50,513 nt of DNA from Vulcanimicrobiota bacterium (GTDB taxonomy: Bacteria; Vulcanimicrobiota; Vulcanimicrobiia; Vulcanimicrobiales; Vulcanimicrobiaceae): positions 1-50,513 of the forward strand of contig DAIDGS010000118.1 of NCBI GenBank assembly GCA_027459845.1, in the 5' to 3' direction. The notes under the pieces were generated by a model. It did not search any database. It was not told the origin of the DNA and saw only the letters and a list, made by a program, of their open reading frames with translations. The position numbers and the translations under genes are program-made. Positions within the stretch are counted from its first letter, which is position 1, and the number at the start of each line of letters is the position of its first letter. Positions 42,272 to 49,761 of this stretch are shown one piece after another.

Positions 42272-42864
42272 GGCGCCTCCAGCGCGCGCCCGATGCGCGC
42301 ACCGAGCAGTTCGACCGCCAGCGCCAGCAGCGCAACCGTGACGGCGCCGGCATACAACGGCGCCGGATTGCCGGTTTGCAAACCGCGGACGATGTCGTCA
42401 CCGAGCCCGCCGGCGCCGACGAACGTGGCGAGCGTCGCGCTGGCGATCGTCTCGGTCGCGGCCGTTCGGATACCGGCGAAGGCAACCGGCGCGGCCAGCG
42501 GTGCGACGACGCGGGCAAAGCGCTGCGTTGCCGTCATTCCCAAGCCGCCGGCGGCTTCGAGCACGGCCAACGGCACGCCGCGAATGCCCACGTCGGCGTT
42601 GATCGCAATCGGCGGGATGGCCAACAGTGCCAGCGCCGCGACGGCCGGCGCCGTGCCCACGCCCAGAACCGGCAGCAGCAGCATCAGCACGGCGATGCTG
42701 GGCAGCGTGCGGCCGACTCCGGTCAGGGAGAGCAGCAGGCCGCGCACGCGCGGTTGGGTCGCGGCCAGCACGCCGAGCGGCAGCCCGAGCGTCGTGGCGA
42801 CGGCCAGGGCGGCCAGCGCGAGTTTGACGTGCTGGAGCGTGTGAGCGAGCAGATCGGGCCACAT
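42268..42864 (-). CDS. Betaine-type ABC transporter permease (first gene of operon)
   Basis: 198 residues from the ATG at 42864; a GTG six bases upstream is possible. About six helices. GVGRTLPSIAVLMLLLPVLG, VPLAVLEAAGGLGMTATQRF (EAA loop) and TLATFVGAGGLGDDIVRGLQ are OpuB-type signatures. It pairs with the permease at 39976. The gene order permease-binding protein-ATPase-permease is that of the E. coli YehZYXW and Bacillus OpuC type systems. Its start region faces the start of ppk1. Confidence 0.9.
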   Translation of the reverse strand: MWPDLLAHTLQHVKLALAALAVATTLGLPLGVLAATQPRVRGLLLSLTGVGRTLPSIAVLMLLLPVLGVGTAPAVAALALLAIPPIAINADVGIRGVPLAVLEAAGGLGMTATQRFARVVAPLAAPVAFAGIRTAATETIASATLATFVGAGGLGDDIVRGLQTGNPAPLYAGAVTVALLALAVELLGARIGRALEAP

Positions 42865-42904
42865 GCGCACAGAGTTTCGCACCTCGGCGCCGAATACATG
42901 GCGC

Positions 42905-45004
42905 ATGCTCTCGCCGCAGGACGCCGCGCCCAAAACCGCGTCGCTCGACGATCCGTCGCTCTACCTGAGCCGCGAACTGTCGTGGCTCGAGTTCAACGAC
43001 CGCGTCCTCGAAGAGGCTCTCGATGCCAAGACGCCGCTGCTCGAACGGCTGAAGTTCGTCGCGATCTATGGAACGAATCTCGACGAGTTCTTCATGATCC
43101 GGGTCGCCGCAATCAAGCAGCAGATCGAAGCCAAGGTGGTTCGGCGCTCCGAGGACGGAAGGTTGCCGGCCGAGCATCTCGCTGCGATCTCCGAGCGCTT
43201 GCGCCTTTCGTTGCAGCGGCAGATGCGTTTGCTCAACGACGATCTCATCCCCGCACTCGAGCGTCACGGGATCGTGCTGCGGCGCGTTGCCGATCTCGAC
43301 GAAGAGGCGCAACTCGCGCTCGAACGTACCTTCGACGACAAGGTGTTTCCGGTGCTGACTCCGCTTGCCGTCGATTCCGGGCACCCGTTTCCCTACATCT
43401 CGAACCTCTCGCTTTCGCTCGCGGTCGAGATGGAAGAGACCGGACGAGATGGCGTACGGATGCACTTCGCACGGGTAAAGATTCCACAAACGCTGCCCCG
43501 CTTTGTCGCGCTGGAGCCCGCGCCCGACGGCCGGCGCGAGTTCGTGCTGCTCGAAGATCTGATCGCCCACCACCTCGACGGCCTTTTCCCGGGGATGCAC
43601 GTCCGCGACGCCTATCTGTTTCGCGTCACGCGCGATGCCGATCTCGATCTTCAAGAAGACGAAGCCGACGATCTGCTCAAGGAGATTGAATCGGAGCTGC
43701 AGCGCCGCCGCTTTGGCGAGCCGGTGCGTTTGGAAATCGAACGCGGGATGCCCGAGTATATTTGCGAGCTGTTGCAGCGCTCGCTCGGGATCGACGCGGT
43801 CGACTGCTACGAGGTCGAGGGGATCATGGCCGTCAACGATCTCTGGCAGATCGTCAACCTCCCCGACTACGACCAACTGCGCGACGCGCCGTTCATGCCC
43901 TCAATTCCACGCCGCTTGATCGGCGTCACCGATATCTTCGGCGCGATTCGCGAAGGCGACATCCTGCTGCATCATCCCTACGAGTCCTTCGATCCGGTCG
44001 TGCAGTTTCTCCAGCAGGCGGCAACCGATCCCAAGGTGCTCGCGATCAAAGCGACCCTTTACCGGACCTCCGGGAAGAACTCGCCGATCGTGCGCGCGCT
44101 TCTGGATGCGGCGGAAAACGAAAAGCAGGTCGCGGTCGTCATCGAGCTCAAGGCGCGCTTCGACGAAGAGAACAACATCGAGTGGGCGCGCCGCCTAGAA
44201 CGCGCCGGTGCCCACGTCGTCTACGGCTTCGCCAATCAAAAGGTCCATGCCAAGACGCTTCTGGTCGTGCGCGAGGACGACGACGGCCTGCGACGCTACA
44301 TGCACTTCGGTACCGGAAACTACAACGAGAAATCGGCCAAACTGTATACCGACCTCAGTCTCTTCACGTGTCGTCCCACCCTAGGGCTCGACGACGCCCA
44401 GCTCTTCAACGCCTTGACCGGCTTTTCGAAGATCACCGACTACGAGGAGTTATGGGTCGCGCCGGTAACGCTCCGGCGCGAACTGACCGCGCTGATCGAA
44501 CGCGAAAACGAGCACGCCCGCGCCGGCCGGCCGGCGGCTATTCGGGCCAAGGTCAACGCGATTACGGATGCCGCCGTGGTGCGGGCTCTCTACCGTGCCT
44601 CGCAGGCCGGCGTGCCGGTCGATCTGCTGGTGCGCGGCATGTGCGTGTTGCGCCCCGGCGTGAGCGGCGTGAGCGCGAGCGTGCGCGTGCGCAGCATCGT
44701 CGGCCGCTTTCTCGAACATTCGCGCATCTACGTCTTCGAGAACGGCGGCGAACGCGAGGTCTACATCGCGAGCGCAGACTGGATGGGTCGCAACCTCGAT
44801 CGGCGCGTCGAACTGGCGACTCCGGTCCTCGATCCGCTGCTGGCCGAGACGATCGACGGACACATCCTGCGGGTACTCCTCGCGGACAACGTCAAGAGCC
44901 GCGAACTGCTCGAGAACGGCGTCTACCGGCGCTGTGCGCCGGGGAGCGGCGACCTGCCGGTCGACGCGCAGCGCATCTTCCTTACCGAAGCGCAGGCACT
45001 GTAG
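42905..45004 (+). CDS. ppk1: Polyphosphate kinase 1
   Basis: 699 residues from the ATG at 42905. An ATG at 42863 is in frame but would run into the divergent permease start; family proteins begin close to LYLSRELSWLEFNDRVLEEA. Other signatures are YGTNLDEFFMIRVAAIKQQ, VFPVLTPLAVDSGHPFPYIS, LLHHPYESFDPVVQFLQQAA and KATLYRTSGKNSPIV. The phosphorylated His is H448 (KVHAKTLL) and the second catalytic His is H467 (HFGTGNYNEKSAKLYTDL), 19 residues apart as in E. coli (H435, H454). It makes inorganic polyphosphate from ATP, reversibly. The tail overlaps the EVE gene by 23 bp. Confidence 0.96.
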   Translation: MLSPQDAAPKTASLDDPSLYLSRELSWLEFNDRVLEEALDAKTPLLERLKFVAIYGTNLDEFFMIRVAAIKQQIEAKVVRRSEDGRLPAEHLAAISERLRLSLQRQMRLLNDDLIPALERHGIVLRRVADLDEEAQLALERTFDDKVFPVLTPLAVDSGHPFPYISNLSLSLAVEMEETGRDGVRMHFARVKIPQTLPRFVALEPAPDGRREFVLLEDLIAHHLDGLFPGMHVRDAYLFRVTRDADLDLQEDEADDLLKEIESELQRRRFGEPVRLEIERGMPEYICELLQRSLGIDAVDCYEVEGIMAVNDLWQIVNLPDYDQLRDAPFMPSIPRRLIGVTDIFGAIREGDILLHHPYESFDPVVQFLQQAATDPKVLAIKATLYRTSGKNSPIVRALLDAAENEKQVAVVIELKARFDEENNIEWARRLERAGAHVVYGFANQKVHAKTLLVVREDDDGLRRYMHFGTGNYNEKSAKLYTDLSLFTCRPTLGLDDAQLFNALTGFSKITDYEELWVAPVTLRRELTALIERENEHARAGRPAAIRAKVNAITDAAVVRALYRASQAGVPVDLLVRGMCVLRPGVSGVSASVRVRSIVGRFLEHSRIYVFENGGEREVYIASADWMGRNLDRRVELATPVLDPLLAETIDGHILRVLLADNVKSRELLENGVYRRCAPGSGDLPVDAQRIFLTEAQAL

Positions 45005-45452
45005 CCGCGAGTTCGAGCACGATCCTCCACTCCTGCGGCGTCACCGACTGTACCGAGAGCCGCTGTCCGCGGCGTAGGAGCGCCATTCCCACCAAGCGCG
45101 GTTCCGCGCGCATACGCTTGAGCGTGACCGGATGCGCCAGTGCCTCCACCGGCGCCACGTCGACCATCAACCAAATCGGTTTGTCCGCTTTGGCTCGGCC
45201 GTCGTAGTATTCACCGCCGCGCTCGAACTGGGTCGGATCGGGATGGGCCGTCGCAACCACCCGGCAGATGCCCACGACGGCCGGCTCGGCGATGCTCGAA
45301 TGGTAGAAAAAGCCTAGGTCGTCGAGCTTCATCTCGACCATCGCGTTGCGCGCTTGATAGTTGCGCACGCCGCTCCAACCGGTGCGGCCCTCGCGCACGA
45401 GGTCGTCCCACGCGTAGGTGTCGGGTTCGCTCTTGAAGAGCCAGTGGCGCAT
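44982..45452 (-). CDS. EVE-domain protein
   Basis: 156 residues, the size of a single EVE domain. RHWLFKSEPDTYAWDDLV, GWSGVRNYQARNAMVEMKLD, GFFYHSSIAEPAVVGICRVV and KPIWLMVDV are the THYN1/EVE signatures, a PUA-like fold that binds modified bases in DNA or RNA. Bacterial EVE proteins have been linked to reading modified cytosine or to RNA. There is no restriction or modification gene beside it here. It starts 216 bp from the divergent GH92 gene. Confidence 0.92.
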   Translation of the reverse strand: MRHWLFKSEPDTYAWDDLVREGRTGWSGVRNYQARNAMVEMKLDDLGFFYHSSIAEPAVVGICRVVATAHPDPTQFERGGEYYDGRAKADKPIWLMVDVAPVEALAHPVTLKRMRAEPRLVGMALLRRGQRLSVQSVTPQEWRIVLELAATVPALR

Positions 45453-45668
45453 GCCGCGCCCTTCGCCCGGACGCGCAACCCGTCCTCGGCGCCTTACGCG
45501 AGCTTGGCGTCGTATCGCGGCAGCGGACTATGCCGCGACGATGCGGTGCTGCGGGACGCCGCGCCCGCGGCACGACCGACGGACGATGCACTTGCTCGGT
45601 GCCACTCGCATCGGAGTCCTGCCGCACCGCGCCGAGGACGCGACGTCGTCGCGCGAGAAGGCGACGCG

Positions 45669-48600
45669 GTGAAGATCACGCACGTATCTGCCTGCGCCGC
45701 GGTGCTCGTTGCGACGCTGCTTCCGTTCGATGCCGCCGCGGCGAAGATGCCGACGCTCCTGGTCGATCCGTTCATCGGCACGTCGTACACGCAGGTGGGT
45801 GGACCGATCGACACCTTTCCCGGTGCCGACGTTCCCTTCGGGATGGTGCAGTGGAGTCCCGACACGCCGACGCAGAATGCGGGCGGCGGATACGAGTATA
45901 CCGACAAAGTCATCGACGGCTTCAGTCTGACGCACTTGAGCGGCCCGGGCTGCAACGTGTTCGGTGATTTCGCGATGCTGCCGACGCTCGGCGCGATCGC
46001 CAACCCGCGGGGCGCGAGCCAGCCGTTCTCGCACGCTACCGAGTTGGCGGCGCCGGGCTGGTATCAGGTGACGGTTGGGAACCCCGGGATCGGCGTGGCG
46101 CTCACGGTCACGCAGCGTACCGGCCTGGGCGAGTTCGCTTTTCCTGCCAGTGCGGCGGCCAACGTGCTCTTCAATGTGTCGTCGAATCAGGCCGGCGTCG
46201 ACAACGCCTCGATTCGCATCGTCGGGTCGAACGCGGTGGAAGGATCGGCGACGAGCGGCCATTTCTGTGGGATGCCGGATCGCTACAAGGTGTATTTCTT
46301 CGCGCAGTTCGATCGACCGTTCGTCGCGCACGGCACGTGGCTCGGGACGCACCTCGATCCCGGCAGCGCGGCCCAGTCCGGCGCCGGAAGCGGTGGCTGG
46401 GTAACCTTCGACACGCGCGCCGCCGGTAGCGTCAAGGTGCGCGTCGGGCTCTCGTTCGTGAGCATCGCGGGCGCGCGCGAAAACCTCGCGGCTGAAGGTC
46501 GCGGCTGGAACCTCGATGCCGTACGCGACCAGGCGACCGCCGCTTGGACGCGCGTGCTGGACCGCGTCAAAGTGAGCGGCGGCACGCCGGCCGAACGCCG
46601 GACGTTCTACACCGCCCTGTATCATGCGTTTCTGCACCCTAACCTCATCAGTGACGCCGACGGCGAGTACGTGGGCTTCGATGGCAAGGTGCATCGCGTT
46701 CGCCGCGGACACGCCGAGTACGCGAACTTCTCCGACTGGGACATCTACCGCAGCGAGATTCCCTTGATCGCGCTGCTCGCACCGCATCACGTCAGCGACA
46801 TGATGCAGTCGCTGGTCGACGCGGCGCGGCAGGAGAACGGCTGGCTACCGCGCTGGCCGCTGGTCAACGGTCCGACCAGCGTGATGGGTGGCGATTCGGT
46901 CGATCCGGTCATCGCCGGCGCCTACGCCTTCGGCGCGCAAGCCTTCGACGCGCGCAGTGCGCTGGCGGCCATGGTGCACGGCGCCTCGACCACCGACGGA
47001 CCACCGGCGCAGGGCTGGTACATCCCGCGTTGGGAACTCAACGACGACTATCTTCGCAAAGGGTACGTCGTCAACACGCACACGACGTCGGTCGCGCCGG
47101 TTCCCAACGGCGCCTCCGAAACGCTCGAATACGCCTACGACGACTTCGCCATCGCGCGTTTGGCGCGCTCGTTGCACGACCGCGCGATCGAGCGTCGGTT
47201 CGCCGTGCGTTCGGCCAACTGGGCGCAGCTCTTCGATACCGCGACCGAATGGATCGCGCCGCGCGACGGTCGCGGTGCCTTCATGCACGCACCGATCACC
47301 GCGATGGGGCAATCCGGGTTTCAAGAAGGCAACGCCGCGCAGTATACCTGGATGGTACCGCAGGACTTGCGCGATCTCGTTGCCGGGATGGGTGGCGCTG
47401 CGGTCGCGGTGAAAAAGCTCGATACGTTCTTCACCCAGCTCAACGCCGGCGAAAACGCGCCCTACGCGTGGTTGGGAAACGAGCCGAGCCTGGGGAGTCC
47501 GTGGGTCTACCTGTCGGCCGGCGAGCCGTGGCGCACCCAAGCGGTGATACGCGAAGCGCTTACGACGCTCTACGCGGATACGCCGGCCGGCATCCCCGGC
47601 AACGACGACTTGGGCGAGATGAGTTCGTGGTACGTGTGGTCGGCGATCGGGCTCTATCCCGGCAATCCGGCGACCCGCGTGCTCGACATCGGTAGTCCAC
47701 TCTTCCGGCGCGTCGTGGTGCGCGCGCCGCACGGACCAACCATCGTGATCGACGCCCCGAACGCCAGCGATGCGACACCGTACGTGGACGCGCTGCGCGT
47801 GAACGGAACGCCGACGCCGCGATCGTACGTCGATCTCCCCGAACGCGGCACGCTACGTCTCGACTTCGATCTGGGGCCGACGCCGAACCTCACGCGCGGC
47901 ACGTCGGCCGCCGACGCACCGCCGGCCTATCCGCCGTTCACGATCGCCTTCCCGCCCTCGAGTGGCACGCGCTTTAGCGATCTCGCACCGGCGGCGGCGC
48001 TCGCACCGGGTGCGGCGACCACGGTCTCGCTGGCGTTGACCAACCTGCCCGGCGCCGCGGCGACGGTTGCCTGGCGCGCGGCGGCGCCCGGCGGCATCAC
48101 CGTTCATCCGGCCGCCGGATCGCTCGCGCTTGCGGGTGACGGCAAGGGAACGATCGCGCTGACGATCTCGGCCGGCGCGACGATCGCGGCGGGCTACTAC
48201 GACGTGCCGATCGATGCGCGCGCGCAGAACGGCGCGGCGATTCAAGCGGCGGTTCTCCACCTGCGGGTCGGGACGCCGGACCGGGTCGCCTTTGTAGAAA
48301 ACCGCTTCGGCGACACCGTGACGCCGGTCGACATGCGGACCGGCGGTACCGGCCCCGAGATCGCGGTCGGGCAGTGGCCGCGCGATGCCGTGCTGAGTGC
48401 CGACCGATCGCGGCTCTACGTTGCCGACAGCGCTTCGTCGGCGATCAGCGTGGTCGATACGGCGACCTCGAAGGTCGTCGCGACGGTTCGCGTCGGAAAC
48501 GATCCCAGCGGTCTCGCGCTTGCGCCCGACGGAACGACGCTCTGGTTCGTCAACGGCCAAGACGGCACGCTCCAGTCGCTGGACGTGCGCACGCTGGTCG

Positions 48601-49157
48601 CGAGCAAGCCGCTCGCGGTCGGGTCGAGTCCACGCGCGGTTGCGATCGCCTCCGACGGCAAGACGCTCTACGTCAGCAACACCGGCGACAACGACGTCGT
48701 TCCGTTCACGATTGCGACGGCGACCTTCGGCACGCCGATCGGCGTCGGCGAGGGTCCGGCGGGCTTGGCCGTGACGCCCGATGGGACGAGGCTGCTGGTC
48801 GTCGATTCGGAGTCGAATGCGGTGACGCCGATCGATCTCGCGCACGGAACCGCGGGTCAGCCGATTCCGGTGGGCGTCAGCCCGGAGCTGATTGCGATCG
48901 CGCCCGACGGAAAGACGGCCTACGTTTCGAACTTTGCGAACTCGACCGTCACGCCGATCGACCTGTCGACCGATACGCCGCGCTCGCCGCTGACCGTCGG
49001 CGGGGCGCCGTACGGCGTGGCCGTGACGCGCGATGGGCGGGACCTGATCGTCGTCGCGCGTCGCGATAACGCGTGCCGCATTCTCGACCTGCGTAGCGGC
49101 GCGATGGGACCGCCGATCCTGCTCGGCAACGGTCCCTACACGGTCGCCGCGCCGTGA
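45669..49157 (+). CDS. Secreted GH92 alpha-mannosidase fused to a YVTN-type beta-propeller
   Basis: 1162 residues from a GTG with GAGAAGG 7 nt upstream. Signal peptide about 1-24. The GH92 part (about 30-755) opens with VDPFIGTSYTQVGGPIDTFP. It includes GFSLTHLSGPGC, FYTALYHAFLHPNL, ANFSDWDIYRSEIPL, GNEPSLGSPWVY and AGIPGNDDLGEMSSWYVWSA (641-660, with the calcium and catalytic acid residues). A NEW3/CARDB-like beta-sandwich follows (about 778-866). The end (870-1162) is a propeller of about seven YVTN-like repeats (RLYVADSASSAISVVDTATS, KTLYVSNTGDNDVVP). GH92 enzymes are calcium-dependent alpha-mannosidases of fungal or host glycans. The propeller tail is unusual for the family. Confidence 0.88.
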   Translation: MKITHVSACAAVLVATLLPFDAAAAKMPTLLVDPFIGTSYTQVGGPIDTFPGADVPFGMVQWSPDTPTQNAGGGYEYTDKVIDGFSLTHLSGPGCNVFGDFAMLPTLGAIANPRGASQPFSHATELAAPGWYQVTVGNPGIGVALTVTQRTGLGEFAFPASAAANVLFNVSSNQAGVDNASIRIVGSNAVEGSATSGHFCGMPDRYKVYFFAQFDRPFVAHGTWLGTHLDPGSAAQSGAGSGGWVTFDTRAAGSVKVRVGLSFVSIAGARENLAAEGRGWNLDAVRDQATAAWTRVLDRVKVSGGTPAERRTFYTALYHAFLHPNLISDADGEYVGFDGKVHRVRRGHAEYANFSDWDIYRSEIPLIALLAPHHVSDMMQSLVDAARQENGWLPRWPLVNGPTSVMGGDSVDPVIAGAYAFGAQAFDARSALAAMVHGASTTDGPPAQGWYIPRWELNDDYLRKGYVVNTHTTSVAPVPNGASETLEYAYDDFAIARLARSLHDRAIERRFAVRSANWAQLFDTATEWIAPRDGRGAFMHAPITAMGQSGFQEGNAAQYTWMVPQDLRDLVAGMGGAAVAVKKLDTFFTQLNAGENAPYAWLGNEPSLGSPWVYLSAGEPWRTQAVIREALTTLYADTPAGIPGNDDLGEMSSWYVWSAIGLYPGNPATRVLDIGSPLFRRVVVRAPHGPTIVIDAPNASDATPYVDALRVNGTPTPRSYVDLPERGTLRLDFDLGPTPNLTRGTSAADAPPAYPPFTIAFPPSSGTRFSDLAPAAALAPGAATTVSLALTNLPGAAATVAWRAAAPGGITVHPAAGSLALAGDGKGTIALTISAGATIAAGYYDVPIDARAQNGAAIQAAVLHLRVGTPDRVAFVENRFGDTVTPVDMRTGGTGPEIAVGQWPRDAVLSADRSRLYVADSASSAISVVDTATSKVVATVRVGNDPSGLALAPDGTTLWFVNGQDGTLQSLDVRTLVASKPLAVGSSPRAVAIASDGKTLYVSNTGDNDVVPFTIATATFGTPIGVGEGPAGLAVTPDGTRLLVVDSESNAVTPIDLAHGTAGQPIPVGVSPELIAIAPDGKTAYVSNFANSTVTPIDLSTDTPRSPLTVGGAPYGVAVTRDGRDLIVVARRDNACRILDLRSGAMGPPILLGNGPYTVAAP

Positions 49158-49416
49158 TTGATCGGAGCGTCAAGCATCGGACGCAGGTGGCGAGTTTTAT
49201 TCCGCCCGCTACCGGGCTAGAACGGCGAGACGAGCGAATTCACTCGCGGCGAGGGTGCGAATCAGGGCATCGCTTTTGCCTTGCGTGCCGAGCGATCTCG
49301 CATGGTCGGCAAGCACGCCTACGCCGCTATGGCAAAGCCGTAGCGGCCGGTAGTTAAAAACGCATTTCCACGTGGAGGGCGGACCCGCGCCCGCCCTCCA
49401 ATCGCGCAGCGCCTTC
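49158..49416. other. Intergenic region between convergent genes
   Basis: 259 bp, the longest gene-free stretch of the window. It holds the hairpin at 49374-49399 and an AT-rich run (GTTAAAAACGC) at about 49353-49363. Open frames here are short and lack coding character. I see no RNA gene. Confidence 0.6.
49374..49399. terminator. Hairpin, candidate bidirectional terminator
   Basis: GGAGGGCGG (49374-49382) and CCGCCCTCC (49391-49399) are perfect 9-bp inverted repeats around an 8-nt loop. On the minus strand a TTTTT run follows about 11-15 nt later. It lies between the GH92 stop and the end of the minus-strand pair. The T-run is too far for a textbook Rho-independent terminator, so the call is tentative. 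Confidence 0.5.
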
Positions 49417-49761
49417 TCAACGCCGCCCGAAGCATTGCATTACGCGTAAGTCCCCCGGGAGCGGCCGAGCCAGCAGTGCCACCGAAGAGTTCGCCGAGCC
49501 GGTCAGACGTAACCTCAGCGCACCTCTATCCGAGGGCGTCATGCGGGGACCCGCCTGCGTATACTCCGCCGCGCGGCCGTTTTGATCAACTGCACGGTAG
49601 ACCCATCCGACCACCAGGCCCCGCTTGTTGCGAAGCACCGCGATGGACTGGATATATCGCACAACGTCGTCACCGGCAACGATTGGCGCTCCGGTTTCCA
49701 TCGACCCGTTGCACGTCGAGCGCTCCGGCATCCCGGAGAAATACGCTGCTGGCACGATCAT
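49417..49761 (-). CDS. Unknown small protein coupled to the Cys/Gly-rich lipoprotein
   Basis: 114 residues, ATG overlapping the stop of the upstream gene (ATGA). There is no signal peptide by eye. It has three Cys (ERSTCNGS, VMQCFGRR) and a middle like VRYIQSIAVLRNKRGLVVGW, beta-rich. The C-terminus GDLRVMQCFGRR is basic. Its base composition is less GC-rich at third positions than the rest of the window. I do not recognise it. The coupling suggests that it works with the lipoprotein. Confidence 0.55.
   Translation of the reverse strand: MIVPAAYFSGMPERSTCNGSMETGAPIVAGDDVVRYIQSIAVLRNKRGLVVGWVYRAVDQNGRAAEYTQAGPRMTPSDRGALRLRLTGSANSSVALLARPLPGDLRVMQCFGRR

Noticed and set aside
42863-42904. Upstream ATG for ppk1 at 42863
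   Set aside because: It would overlap the divergent permease start and add 14 residues with no family match. The ATG at 42905 fits PPK1 N-termini better, though the longer form is not excluded.
49154-49357. 67-codon plus-strand open frame after GH92
   Set aside because: No Shine-Dalgarno site, no motif, and composition unlike the coding regions. It overlaps the GH92 stop and looks like chance.
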